Positions 52,901-61,479 of a stretch of DNA of 64,000 bases are shown here, in pieces (within the stretch, counting starts at the first letter, position 1; every line of letters begins with the position of its first letter). The notes under the pieces were generated by a model. The model saw nothing but the letters and a program-made list of their open reading frames with translations, had not been told where the DNA came from and searched no databases. The translations under genes and the position numbers were made by a program. The DNA lies in contig JADIYM010000002.1 in the NCBI GenBank assembly GCA_016705245.1, positions 434,001 through 498,000 on the forward strand, read 5' to 3'. The DNA comes from Blastocatellia bacterium. GTDB taxonomy: Bacteria > Acidobacteriota > Blastocatellia > UBA7656 > JADIYM01.

Positions 52901-54801
52901 AGGAACCCGGCATCTTCCGGCCCGCTTCCGCTTACGGGAATCACCTCGACGGCGACGTCGCGCTGGCCATTCCCCGACGCAAAACGCACGCCTTCAGTCC
53001 GCACCGTCTTGCCCTCGCTTGCGGCGCGCTTCAAGGCGCCACGCACGGCGACGAGCAAGCCTTCGCGCAGCATCTTGAGGAGGTTGAGGCTGGCTCTTCC
53101 AGGTGCTGGCGCCAGAAAAGCACCGGTCTCACCACGATACTGCAGAATCTCCATGTCGGCCGAAACGAGGACACCCGGAGGAGCGAACCTCGTCACCACG
53201 GCGCGGTCGGCTTCACGCGTGAGATCCCCCAGCGCGTTCGAAGGCCGGATCGCAATCGGCGTGAACGGGACGCGCGGCGCCGTACCGGACTCGAGCGGAA
53301 TGTGCCCGGCCGGCGCACTCGATCCGAGCTTTCGAGAATAAATTTTGTGCCGGGCATCCTCGACCTCGAAGAGTTTCTGGTGGGCGCCATTCGTCTCGGA
53401 ACTGCCCAGCCAAAGGACTCCGCCGGGTTTCAAGGCATAGTGAAGTGTCTTCATCGTGCGCTGCTGCAGCACGGGATCCAGGTAGATCAGAAGGTTGCGG
53501 CAACTCACCAGGTCGATTCGCGAGAATGGCGGATCCGAGAGGATGTTGTGACGAGAGAAAATGCAGGCGTCCCGAATCGACTTGTTGATTCGATAATGAC
53601 CGTCGACCTCGCAGAAGAACCGGCGCAATCGCTCGGGCGAGACGTCCAGCGCGATGTCCTTCGAATACACGCCGGTCCGCGCCACGTCGATGCTCGCCGC
53701 ATTCAGGTCTGTGGCGAAGAGCTGGACCTGGACCTGGCTGTTTGCCGCCTCAGCGACTTCGGCAAAGGCGATCGCAATCGAGTAAGCCTCCTGGCCGGTC
53801 GAGCACCCAATCGTCCAGATCCGCACCGGCTCGTTCGCCGGCCGGTCGTCGATCAGTCGCGGGAACACGTCGGCCTTCAGCGCGTCAAATGCCGTTGGGT
53901 CGCGAAAGAAGCTCGTCACGCTGATCAGGATGTCGCGATAGAGCGCTTCGGCCTCGACCGGGGTTGCTTCGAGAAACCGCACGTATTCTTCGAGCTCGTC
54001 GATTTTCTGGAGGACCATTCGGCGCGTGATTCTCCGATACAGCGTGTTGACCTTGTAATGGGTGAAATCGACGCCGGTCGCACTGTAGATCTGCTGAATC
54101 ACACGGGGAAGGCACTGTTCATCGCCCGGCGGAATCGAGCCGACTTCGGGCTCCGCGTATGAGTGACGCGCGATACGCGAGAGCTCCTGCGCGATCGCGA
54201 CCGGCGACATCACGAAATCCACGATGCCGGAAGCGATCGCGCTCAAGGGCATCCCCCCGTATTGCGCCGACGCGTCCTGCGCAAAAGTGATCCCGCCCGC
54301 CGCCTTGATCGCCTCGAGGCCAATCGTTCCATCCGAGGCGTTGCCAGAGAGCACCACTCCAATAGCCTGGTGACCGCGTTCCTCAGCGAGCGCCCGGAAG
54401 AACTGATCGACCGGATGGTGGACTCGGTGCCCCTCGCGCGGCATCAGGTGCAGCGCGCCTCCGGCAATTACCATGCTTTGCGCGGGAGGAATCACGTAGA
54501 TGTGATTCGGCTCGACCGTCGAAACCTCGTGAACCTCCGTGACCGGCATCGTCGTCACGCGCGACAGGATCTCTGCCAGTGCGCTCGGATGAGTCGGCGC
54601 GAGGTGCTGCACCAGCACAAAGGCCATGCCGGTGTCCGTCTGCATCGCCTCGAGCAACTGCGTGAACGCCTCGAGACCGCCGGCCGAGGCGCCTACTCCG
54701 ACTATCGGAGAGGTGCCGCCCTCGACCGACTCCACGTTTTCGACCTCAGTTTCGGCGTCGGCGTCCAATGTCGACGATTCATCGGGTCCCTGGTTCGTCA
54801 T
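49954..54801 (-). CDS. CheB/CheR hybrid with PAS domains, histidine kinase and receiver
   Basis: About 1,615 aa. The order of domains is: CheB methylesterase (VGVGASAGGLEAF, VVLSGNASDGTIGLEA), CheR methyltransferase (IWTIGCSTGQEAYSIAIAF, SHNILSDPPFS-like SRHNILSDPPFSRIDLVS), a coiled coil with repeated NEELQSANEEVQSANEELQ, several PAS domains, HisKA (FLAMLAHELRNPLAPI, His), an HATPase (NLLNNAFKFTDRGGRI, GLGIGLTLVKSLVEMHHG) and a C-terminal receiver (RILVVDDNRDS, VMLLDIGLPSLNG, VTGWG, VVKPVDF). No membrane segment. The start is uncertain; in-frame starts at 54828 and 54852 exist. It is a self-contained sensory switch, with no other che genes nearby. Confidence 0.92.
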   Translation of the reverse strand: MTNQGPDESSTLDADAETEVENVESVEGGTSPIVGVGASAGGLEAFTQLLEAMQTDTGMAFVLVQHLAPTHPSALAEILSRVTTMPVTEVHEVSTVEPNHIYVIPPAQSMVIAGGALHLMPREGHRVHHPVDQFFRALAEERGHQAIGVVLSGNASDGTIGLEAIKAAGGITFAQDASAQYGGMPLSAIASGIVDFVMSPVAIAQELSRIARHSYAEPEVGSIPPGDEQCLPRVIQQIYSATGVDFTHYKVNTLYRRITRRMVLQKIDELEEYVRFLEATPVEAEALYRDILISVTSFFRDPTAFDALKADVFPRLIDDRPANEPVRIWTIGCSTGQEAYSIAIAFAEVAEAANSQVQVQLFATDLNAASIDVARTGVYSKDIALDVSPERLRRFFCEVDGHYRINKSIRDACIFSRHNILSDPPFSRIDLVSCRNLLIYLDPVLQQRTMKTLHYALKPGGVLWLGSSETNGAHQKLFEVEDARHKIYSRKLGSSAPAGHIPLESGTAPRVPFTPIAIRPSNALGDLTREADRAVVTRFAPPGVLVSADMEILQYRGETGAFLAPAPGRASLNLLKMLREGLLVAVRGALKRAASEGKTVRTEGVRFASGNGQRDVAVEVIPVSGSGPEDAGFLVLFEESVSAEIEPRVSGSPTPVEPLAEGTRVEQELSAMREYLQSVIEQQDAANEELQSANEEVQSANEELQSVNEELETSKEEIQSSNEELATVNDELNDRNLELQRLNNDLVNLFGSVQMAIVIVGPDLRIRRFTPTAERLLHLMSTDLGRPLADLRLNFDGLPDLELVLTDVIDTVSNREYDVRNKSGHWYSLRLRPYMTLENEVDGAVVMLVDVDALKRASEYIESIVRTVREPLLVLDADLKVRTASRAYYERFGVSAEETEHRHFHELGRGEWDIPELRELLDRILRSDTQFDDFEVECEFERLGRRTMVLNARRLLQADGSTTSILLAIQDVSDRRQAEQELSASELRYRRLFESAKDGILILDGNTAKITDANPFLAGLLGCTRAELIGKELWEIGLFKDIEASKAAVRELQEKQYLRYDDLPFETSSGQRIDVEMVSSVYGEGDHRVIQCNIRDISVRKHLQDIERESERRLRFVMDSMPQKVVTARPNGDVDYFNPQWSAFTGRSFDQIKGWGWTTFIHPDDLGETVRLWQQSIETGKVFLCEHRFRRSDGEYRWHLSQTLPLRNDAGEIVMWIGSSTDIHQQRQSANRLQQLASDLSDSDSRKNEFLAMLAHELRNPLAPILNALQVLRMTTWDGNAVRSASEMMERQVGQMVRLVDDLLDVSRISRGKIELRLGRIDLQSAIRQSIEAARPLFENMGHEVEVTLPPQPLYLNADPTRLAQVIGNLLNNAFKFTDRGGRIAVTVEQEDGQAVICIRDSGIGIASDQLFHIFDIFVQVDTSLERATSGLGIGLTLVKSLVEMHHGTVEAYSGGIGKGSEFVVRLPLHAEVAASAPKQPGADMLMPTTGRRILVVDDNRDSADSMALLLKLYGNESHTAADGLEAVEAAEKLRPDVMLLDIGLPSLNGYEVCRRIREQPWGKKMVLVAVTGWGQDDDRKKSSEAGFNAHVVKPVDFDDLTKLLAELLTVNNPD

Positions 54802-55047
54802 AAGAAGTGCGTCTTCTTTCAGCGGCATCCGCGGTAAGTTTGAGGAAAGCACCTCGCGGGCAATTGCTCGCCCCGCAATCCGAAGTTGCGTACGATGACG
54901 ATTGCCTCAGGTGAGGCGCAATTGCGTCCGCCACTCGCCGGCCAGGTAAGGCGAGTGCCTTAACTATAACCCCAAGTCACCGCGCCGACCTCAGAGCGAA
55001 TGTCCTTCGCGTTGGAATGTGCCTTGAACTCCTGATAATTGATCACC

Positions 55048-55968
55048 ATGAACGACTTTGCCTTCGTCATCGCCGACGTCTTTGCCGAGACGCCGTTCGC
55101 CGGCAATCAACTCGCGGTCTTCATCGACGCGCGCGGGCTGTCGGATGGGCAGATGCAGCGCGCGGCGAACGAGATGAACTTCTCGGAAACCACGTTCGTC
55201 CTGCCGCCGGAGACTCCGGATGCGGACCTTCGATTGAGGATCTTCACGCCGCACGTCGAGCTTCCGTTTGCCGGTCACCCTCTGGTTGGCTCCGGCTTCG
55301 TCGCCGCGGTCAAGGGGCTGGTCCCGTGTGCACCATCGGTCATCCGATTCGAGACCGGTGTCGGTGTCATCGACGTTTCGATCGAGATCGAGTCGAATCT
55401 CTCGGGGCGCGCCACGATGCGGCAGCCGGTTCCCGAGTTCGTGAGCGAGCTCGTCGACGGAGAGAATTCCGCCCACGTGGCGTCCGCCCTTGGCGTTTCG
55501 CGCGGCCAGATTGCGTCCGAGCTGTCGCCGATCGCGATTGTCGACAACGGCCTTCCGCTGATGATCGTGCCGCTCGACGGTCTGGCTTCCGTGCGCGCAC
55601 TGAATCCCAATCAGCATTCATTGCGACATCTCGCCGAGACGCACTCCGTGAAGACGATTCTCGCGTTCACAACCGAAACGGTCCACCCCGATTCGTCCGT
55701 GCACTGCCGCGTGTACGCGCCTGGCGCGGGCGTGCACGAGGATCCGGCCACAGGTTCGGCCAACGGACCGCTGGGGGCATATCTGCTCAGATACGGCCGC
55801 GTGACCTCTGGAGAGATCGTGAGTGAGCAGGGATACGAAATGGGCCGCCCGAGCACATTAATGGTGAACGTCGAGCGAGCAGATGACGGCGGGATATCGA
55901 GCGTTCACGTCGGTGGCGGCGTTTTTGTGGTCGCTGACGGCACGATGCATTTCGAAGGGGGGCTGTGA
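55048..55968 (+). CDS. PhzF-family epimerase/isomerase
   Basis: 306 aa. The pseudo-symmetric PhzF/diaminopimelate epimerase fold is recognisable from ADVFAETPFAGNQLAVFID, MNFSETTFVLPPE (catalytic Glu), IFTPHVELPFAGHPLVG, and EDPATGSANGPLGAYL. PhzF proteins isomerise small cyclic acids; many members have no known reaction. The start has no strong ribosome site. Its stop overlaps the start of an SDR gene in a TGATG, so they are coupled and probably act in one pathway. Confidence 0.85.
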   Translation: MNDFAFVIADVFAETPFAGNQLAVFIDARGLSDGQMQRAANEMNFSETTFVLPPETPDADLRLRIFTPHVELPFAGHPLVGSGFVAAVKGLVPCAPSVIRFETGVGVIDVSIEIESNLSGRATMRQPVPEFVSELVDGENSAHVASALGVSRGQIASELSPIAIVDNGLPLMIVPLDGLASVRALNPNQHSLRHLAETHSVKTILAFTTETVHPDSSVHCRVYAPGAGVHEDPATGSANGPLGAYLLRYGRVTSGEIVSEQGYEMGRPSTLMVNVERADDGGISSVHVGGGVFVVADGTMHFEGGL

Positions 55969-56765
55969 TGGATCTTGGACTGAAAAACCGGGTGGCTCTC
56001 GTCGCGGCGGCAAGCACGGGTCTGGGGCGTGCGACAGCGGAGCGATTGGCGCTGGAGGGTGCCAAGCTGACCATCTGCGCGCGCTCTCAGCAGACACTCG
56101 AGACGGCTGCCGCAGAAATTCGTGCCACTTCTGGCTCAGAGGTCCTGCCTGTGTTGTGCGACGTCACCAACGAAAGCGACGTTCGAAGGGTCGTCGATGC
56201 AACGGTCGAGCGGTTCGGCCGCCTCGACGTCCTCGTGACGAATGCCGGCGGACCTCCATCTGGCGGTTTCGCGGAATTCTCCGACGGCCTCGAACCGTAT
56301 CGACACGCCCTCGAGCTCAACCTTCTCTCGACCGTTTCGCTTACCCAGGCAGCCGTGCCCGAGATGCGAAAGAACGGTTGGGGACGCGTCATCGCCGTGA
56401 CGTCGCTCGCGGCAAAGCAGCCGTCTACGTCGTTGCTGCTCTCATCAGTCGCACGCGCGGGAGTGCTCGCGTTCACCAAGGTTCTGGCGACCGAGCTTGC
56501 ACGCGAGAACATCACGGTCAACTCGGTCTGCCCGGGTTTCACTATGACCGAGAGGCTGCTCGAGCTCGCGGAGGCCGAGTCCAGTCGCGGTGGCGTGACA
56601 CCGGAAGAGATCTACGATCGATGGCGAAGTGACATCCCGGCACGGCGAATTGCAGATCCGGATGAGTTTGCGGATGTCGTGGCGTTCCTCGCGTCGGAGC
56701 GAGCGAGTTACGTCACCGGCGTGGCGCTCGCAATCGACGGCGGCATCATAAAGAGCCTGTACTGA
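55968..56765 (+). CDS. SDR-family protein with the catalytic Tyr-Lys pair replaced
   Basis: 265 aa, cytoplasmic. The Rossmann cofactor loop (TGLGRATAERLA) lies near the N-terminus, VTNAGG in strand 4 and VNSVCPGFTMTERL near the end. The usual YxxxK is replaced: the segment reads LLSSVARAGVLAFTKVLATE, with Ser and Arg in place of Tyr and Lys. This is a known SDR subgroup, often of unclear activity. Coupled to the PhzF-type gene. Confidence 0.85.
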   Translation: MDLGLKNRVALVAAASTGLGRATAERLALEGAKLTICARSQQTLETAAAEIRATSGSEVLPVLCDVTNESDVRRVVDATVERFGRLDVLVTNAGGPPSGGFAEFSDGLEPYRHALELNLLSTVSLTQAAVPEMRKNGWGRVIAVTSLAAKQPSTSLLLSSVARAGVLAFTKVLATELARENITVNSVCPGFTMTERLLELAEAESSRGGVTPEEIYDRWRSDIPARRIADPDEFADVVAFLASERASYVTGVALAIDGGIIKSLY

Positions 56766-56772
56766 AGATTGA

Positions 56773-56879
56773 GAGAGCTGCGCACGCAGAGACGCGAAGG
56801 CACAGAGTCACAGAGATGATCAAGCAATGTGGTCGACTTTGTGCCTCCGTGCCTCCGTGTCTCTGCGTGCGAAGCTCTC
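56773..56879. repeat. Imperfect palindromic repeat of CACAGAG/CTCTGCG type
   Basis: The left arm (GAGAGCTGCGCACGCAGAGA and on) pairs with the right arm (ending TGCGTGCGAAGCTCTC) over about 43 bases with several mismatches. It resembles the GCGTCTTTGCGCCTTTGCG-type hairpins in the MITE-like elements in style but not in sequence. It fills the gap after the SDR gene and may end its transcript. Confidence 0.6.
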
Positions 56880-56912
56880 CTCTTTCGCTAATGCCGGTAC
56901 GGTGACAACGAA

Positions 56913-58145
56913 GTGACGAAACTGCACCCGAACCAACAGGTCGTCGAAGCGGAAGGCCACCTCATCGACTCGAACATACTCCCGCAGATCTTCGACCGGG
57001 TGATCGAGAACGGCGGCTCGTACGAGGTCGAGAACTTCACGATCGGCCGGACCAACGACGAGGTCTCGCGCCTGAAGCTGCGTGTTGCCGCGCCGACGCC
57101 CGAGCTTCTCACCGAGCTGCTGGAACATCTCGTCCCGCTCGGCTGCCATCCGCGCTCCGAGCAGGACGTCCGACTCAGGCCCGCCGAGGCCGACCGTGTC
57201 GTCCCCGATGACTTTTACTCGACGACGAATATGCGAACACTCGTTCGCTACGGCGGCGCGTGGATCGAGGTAGCCGATCAGAGAATGGATGCGGTGATCG
57301 TGCTCGAGGGCGGCGTCGCCTCGTGTCGCAAGCTGCGCGACGTCAGGAAGGGAGAAATGGTGGTCTGCGGCACCGAGGGCGTCCGCATCGTCCCGGTTTT
57401 CAAGGATCGCGATCGCAAGGCATTCTCGTTCATGGCGAACGAAGTCAGTTCGGAACGCAGGGTCGAGACCGCGGTAAAGAAGACGGCCGCTCTCGTTCGC
57501 GAGGTAAAGGACCGAAACGGGCGCGTCGTGGTGGTCGCCGGGCCGGTGATCGTCCACACGGGAGCTGGCCCGGATTTCTCGGCGCTGCTGCGCGGAGGCT
57601 TCGTCGACGCGCTGCTCTCCGGGAATGCGCTCGCAGTTCACGATATCGAGCAGGCGCTGTACGGCACGTCCCTGGGAGTGTCCTACGAGACGGGTGTTCC
57701 TGTCGAAGAAGGCCACAAGAACCATATGCGCGCCATCAACGCCGTCAATCGCGCCGGGTCGATCGCCGAGGCCGTCAAATCGGGCGTCGTGACGTCAGGC
57801 GTGATGGCCGACTGCGTCAGATGCGGAGTCCCTTTCGTACTGGCCGGGTCGATTCGCGATGACGGGCCTCTCCCGGACACGCTGATGGACCTCATCGAGG
57901 CGCAGGCGAAGTATGCGGAGCATCTCCGCAGCGCCGATCTCGTCATCATGCTCTCGACAATGCTTCATTCGATCGGCGTGGGAAACATGCTGCCGGCATG
58001 GGTTCGAACGATCTGTGTAGACATCAATCCGGCCGTCGTGACGAAGCTCTCGGATCGGGGGTCGGCCCAGGCAATCGGCATCGTTACAGACGTCGGTCTC
58101 TTCGTGCACCTGCTCGCCCGCGAGCTCGTGCCGGTTTCTGCGTGA
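56913..58145 (+). CDS. Archaeal-type ornithine cyclodeaminase (TIGR00300/LOR-SDH family)
   Basis: 410 aa from a GTG. N-terminal HLIDSNILPQIFDRVIENGG is the LOR/SDH-type domain found in lysine-ketoglutarate reductase relatives and in the C-terminal half of cyanobacterial AgrE/ArgZ. A Rossmann-like region includes GRVVVVAGPVIVHTGAG, VGNMLPAWVRTICVDINPAV. Members convert ornithine to proline with NAD. The arginine dihydrolase domain of AgrE is absent, as in the archaeal form. The upstream 147 bases carry the palindromic repeat, so a separate promoter is likely. Confidence 0.75.
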   Translation: MTKLHPNQQVVEAEGHLIDSNILPQIFDRVIENGGSYEVENFTIGRTNDEVSRLKLRVAAPTPELLTELLEHLVPLGCHPRSEQDVRLRPAEADRVVPDDFYSTTNMRTLVRYGGAWIEVADQRMDAVIVLEGGVASCRKLRDVRKGEMVVCGTEGVRIVPVFKDRDRKAFSFMANEVSSERRVETAVKKTAALVREVKDRNGRVVVVAGPVIVHTGAGPDFSALLRGGFVDALLSGNALAVHDIEQALYGTSLGVSYETGVPVEEGHKNHMRAINAVNRAGSIAEAVKSGVVTSGVMADCVRCGVPFVLAGSIRDDGPLPDTLMDLIEAQAKYAEHLRSADLVIMLSTMLHSIGVGNMLPAWVRTICVDINPAVVTKLSDRGSAQAIGIVTDVGLFVHLLARELVPVSA

Positions 58146-58191
58146 CGCGCCGACAGCCGGGTCTCGGTCGTCGTTTGGTATTATCGCTTTC

Positions 58192-59574
58192 ATGAAGCTC
58201 GACGCCGCACTTGTCTGCGACCGAGGCCTCAGCCCGAAACGGCCGATCAATGAAGACCGCGCGCTCGCCCTTGTCGACCGCGGTCTGTTCGTCGTATGCG
58301 ACGGCATAGGCGGTCATTCGAGCGGCGAAGTGGCGAGCCAGCTTGCAGTCGACACGATCGAGGAGGCGCTCGGTCACGCCAACGGCGACGACACGGACGA
58401 CATGGAGAACGTCCTCGAGAATGCCCTTCGATATGCCAACCGCGACATCTTCGAGGCTTCGTTCGCGACGGACGAGTACTTCGGCATGGGCACTACGGTT
58501 GCCCTGTTGCACGCCAGTGTGGCGACGGAGAAGGCCGTAATCGGGCACGCCGGCGACAGTCGCGTCTATCGCTTCGACGGAACGAGCCTTCATCGCGAGA
58601 CCTACGATCACACCGATGTCGAAGACCTGCTTCGCACGGGCAGGCTCTCGCACGATCAGGCTCTGCTGCGCGGCAAGCAGAACACCATCAACCGTGCGCT
58701 CGGTATCGAAGCGGAGGTCCAGGCCGAGTTCAAGACGATTCCGCTCGTGGAGGGCGACACATTTTTGCTCTGTTCTGACGGCGTGAACCGGCACCTCGCC
58801 GACGATGAGCTCGAGGAGCTCTTTCAGGACGGTCTCTCTCCAACGGAGCTCGTCGCCGAGATCAAGAGGCGCTGCTACGCGCGCGGAGCCGAAGACAACC
58901 TGACAGCCATCGTCGTCGCAACGGGCGAGACGCGCGAGTCCACTACGCGCCGGCGTCGCTCGACACGTCCGATGACGTCAAACGGCTCGCGAGCGGCGGG
59001 AGCGGTCGACGCGAGCCCTCGACGGAGCGCCCCGGAGTCGAAAGATGCCCCTTTGCCGCCGCCGACTTCGATTCCGATGTCGTCGACGCCGCGGACCGGC
59101 GCGCTCGGTCCCGTGGCCGTCGTTGCCATCGTCGTCGCCCTCAGTGCGGGATGGTTTGCAATTGGGCGAGTATCGGCCCGATGGTTTGCGCCGGCGGGAT
59201 CGGTCGTGCTGCCCGCCGCTTCGGCGCGGGAGGCGTTCGATAGAGGAGAATTCGCCGTGGCACGCGCTGGATTTGCGAAGCTCGCTTCGGACGAGCCGAC
59301 GCGTCCGGACTATCACTACTGGCTTGGCCGTTCCCTGCTCGAAACCGGCGATTCTCGTGAGGCGGTCACACATCTCGAAGAGGCGGCTCGACTCGATCCG
59401 GCTGTGCCGGAAGCACTCCTGTTTCTCGCCGCGGCCTATGAAACCGAAGGCCGGTCGCGCGAGGCATCCGATGCGCTCCGGCGCTACGTCCAATCCTCGA
59501 CGACGCCGGCGGGAGCGGTGTCTCCGGCTGGCGCCCGTTCGCAATCCGGAACGGGCGCCAGCGGCAACCGCTGA
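58192..59574 (+). CDS. PP2C-family protein phosphatase with membrane anchor and TPR tail
   Basis: 460 aa. The catalytic domain (1-245) has the Mg/Mn motifs NEDRALAL, VCDGIGGHSSGEVA, GMGTTVALL, VIGHAGDSRVYR, LCSDGVNRHL and EDNLTAIVV. A basic linker, one transmembrane helix (VAVVAIVVALSAGWFAIG), and two TPR-like repeats (PDYHYWLGRSLLETGDSREA) follow outside. It removes phosphate from Ser/Thr in the cytoplasm. It is followed after 18 bases by a Ser/Thr kinase, an arrangement like PstP/PrpC with PknB. A TATTAT box lies just before the ATG. Confidence 0.9.
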   Translation: MKLDAALVCDRGLSPKRPINEDRALALVDRGLFVVCDGIGGHSSGEVASQLAVDTIEEALGHANGDDTDDMENVLENALRYANRDIFEASFATDEYFGMGTTVALLHASVATEKAVIGHAGDSRVYRFDGTSLHRETYDHTDVEDLLRTGRLSHDQALLRGKQNTINRALGIEAEVQAEFKTIPLVEGDTFLLCSDGVNRHLADDELEELFQDGLSPTELVAEIKRRCYARGAEDNLTAIVVATGETRESTTRRRRSTRPMTSNGSRAAGAVDASPRRSAPESKDAPLPPPTSIPMSSTPRTGALGPVAVVAIVVALSAGWFAIGRVSARWFAPAGSVVLPAASAREAFDRGEFAVARAGFAKLASDEPTRPDYHYWLGRSLLETGDSREAVTHLEEAARLDPAVPEALLFLAAAYETEGRSREASDALRRYVQSSTTPAGAVSPAGARSQSGTGASGNR

Positions 59575-59592
59575 CGCCCGCCGCGCGACATC

Positions 59593-61200
59593 ATGCCCTC
59601 GCTCCACCTCGAACACAGCATCGTCGACGATCGATACGAAGTGCGCCGGCGCTTGAGTCACGGCAGCTATGCGGAGATCTACGAGGCCTACGACCTGACG
59701 CGTCAGCGGCGGCCAGTGATCATCAAGGCCCTCAACACGTCGCTCCAGGGCACTCCGGAGGAGGACCTCGAAAGGACCCTCGTCGAGAACTTCCAGAACG
59801 AAGCCATCGCGCTCGATACCGTCGGTCACCCGAACGTCGTGCGGCGTCTCGGCCACGGCACGGCGGCGGACCTCTCCGGAACGCCGTTCCACTACATCGT
59901 GCTCGAGTTCATGCCGGGCGGCGACCTGATGGCGCTCTGCCGACAGCGGCCGCTGACGCTCGAGGAGATGCTCTACTACGTTCGTCAGCTCTGCGAGGCC
60001 CTTGCGCTTGCACATGAACGCGGAGTGATTCATCGCGACATCAAGCCTCAAAACCTGCTGCTGAGCGCGGACGGCGCCACAATCAAGGTCACTGACTTTG
60101 GCGTGGCGAAAGTTGGCCACGCAGATCCGAAGGCTGACCATACCCGCGTCGGCACAGACCTCTACGCGCCGCCCGAGCACAACCCGAACTCCGATGAGGC
60201 GATCTCGAGGGAGCAGCTGACCTGCTCGGCCGACGTCTATTCGCTTGCGAAGACTATCTACGCTGCGATGACCGGCAAGGCGCCGAGAATGTTCGCTCGC
60301 CTACCGATCTCGGAACTGCCCGCCGAGCTCGCGACGAAACCCTGGGGGGCAAGACTTCTCGAGATACTCCGGCGCGCCACCGCGACAGCCGTGGCGGATC
60401 GCTATCCGAACGTGATGGCGTTCCGCGATGATCTCGTTTCTCTCGAGGCATTGGCGACGGAAGCCGACGAACAGACGCGGGTTCGCCCTCGCGGCGGCGC
60501 CGCGGCGTCGACCGGACCGCTCGTACCGACGGCGCGGCCCGAGTTCGCCCCGACGCTCGCTGCAACCGCGACGCGCGTCGGCGGCTCGCCTCGCCCACCG
60601 GCAGTCGTGCAACTGCCCGAGCTTCATTCGCCGACGGAATCAGGTGGTGCGTCGCCGCCACGAATTGTCGTCGATATCGGCGCGTCGAAGGCGTCGGCGC
60701 CGGTTGCCGTCGCTCCAGCGCCGGTCGCGGTTGCGACTCGGACCGTCGGCCCTGCGCCGCTGATGCGTCCGGCGCCACATACCATGACGACGGCCGGTGG
60801 CAACGACGAGGTGTATTCGTACCGCGAAGACCTGCGCGATCTCGTCTGGACGGGATGGAAGAAGCGAATCGCAGTTTTCCTGTTGACGCTCGTTCTGCTC
60901 GGCGCCGTTTCCGCAGTCTTCTTCGAGGTCTACCGTGCGGTCTCGAGCCGTCAGCTCAAGCAGGGCTCGGTGACTGCGCTACAGCTCACGCTGCGCGACG
61001 GACCGTCGACGTCGGCGAACGACGTTGGCCGGCTTCCCCAGGGCACGAGGGTAAGGATCCTCGAGAAGGCAGCCGACGGACAATGGCTACGCGTCGAGGT
61101 CCTCCAACTCGGCGACGCCGTGCCGGAAGAGCAGCCGGACAGTGGCTGGGTCGGAGCCCGGTTCGTAGCCATCGACCCCGACTCGTCAATCGGCGGATGA
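59593..61200 (+). CDS. Ser/Thr protein kinase with transmembrane anchor and SH3-like domain
   Basis: 535 aa. The kinase domain (14-280) has RLSHGSYAEIYEAYD, VIIKAL (Lys), VIHRDIKPQNLL, VTDFGVAKV and YAPPEHNPN. A low-complexity Ala/Pro linker precedes one transmembrane helix (AVFLLTLVLLGAVSAVFFEV) and a bacterial SH3-like domain (ALQLTLRDGPSTSANDVGRL, WLRVEVLQ) on the far side. This is a receptor kinase like PknB in general plan but without PASTA domains; the SH3 part could sense cell-wall peptides. It is paired with the PP2C gene. Its last 15 bases overlap the end of the BMC-P gene on the other strand. Confidence 0.92.
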   Translation: MPSLHLEHSIVDDRYEVRRRLSHGSYAEIYEAYDLTRQRRPVIIKALNTSLQGTPEEDLERTLVENFQNEAIALDTVGHPNVVRRLGHGTAADLSGTPFHYIVLEFMPGGDLMALCRQRPLTLEEMLYYVRQLCEALALAHERGVIHRDIKPQNLLLSADGATIKVTDFGVAKVGHADPKADHTRVGTDLYAPPEHNPNSDEAISREQLTCSADVYSLAKTIYAAMTGKAPRMFARLPISELPAELATKPWGARLLEILRRATATAVADRYPNVMAFRDDLVSLEALATEADEQTRVRPRGGAAASTGPLVPTARPEFAPTLAATATRVGGSPRPPAVVQLPELHSPTESGGASPPRIVVDIGASKASAPVAVAPAPVAVATRTVGPAPLMRPAPHTMTTAGGNDEVYSYREDLRDLVWTGWKKRIAVFLLTLVLLGAVSAVFFEVYRAVSSRQLKQGSVTALQLTLRDGPSTSANDVGRLPQGTRVRILEKAADGQWLRVEVLQLGDAVPEEQPDSGWVGARFVAIDPDSSIGG

Positions 61201-61470
61201 CTCTATGTCGACTGTATCGACAATGCCGACGATTGCGGCGTCGACCGGACACTCGCTGCAACCTTGAGCCATTCGCGCCGAAGACCCCTGTACGACGAGC
61301 ACCGTCTCGCGCACGCCCGCTCCGACTGTATCGACAGCTATGACGGCCGAGCCGCGTTTCGCGGCCGGGTCGGCGGCATCAAACGGCATCACGACAAGAA
61401 GCTTTCGCCCCTCGAGACGCGGGTCCTTTCGCGTCGCGACAACCGTCCCGACGATGAGACCAAGCAGCAC
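61186..61470 (-). CDS. Bacterial microcompartment pentameric vertex protein (EutN/CcmL, BMC-P)
   Basis: 94 aa from a GTG. The N-terminal LIVGTVVATRKDPRLEG and the block VVQGSSARMAQGC, then VDAAIVGIVDTVDI, are the signature of EutN/CcmL proteins, which cap the vertices of microcompartment shells as pentamers. Two cysteines (C71 and C74, CSEC) near the conserved turn are unusual and could bind a metal or make a disulfide. It is the last gene of a rex-led operon, 9 bases after the BMC-H gene, and converges with the kinase gene. Confidence 0.9.
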   Translation of the reverse strand: MLLGLIVGTVVATRKDPRLEGRKLLVVMPFDAADPAAKRGSAVIAVDTVGAGVRETVLVVQGSSARMAQGCSECPVDAAIVGIVDTVDIESSAD

Positions 61471-61479
61471 CGGGACGAG

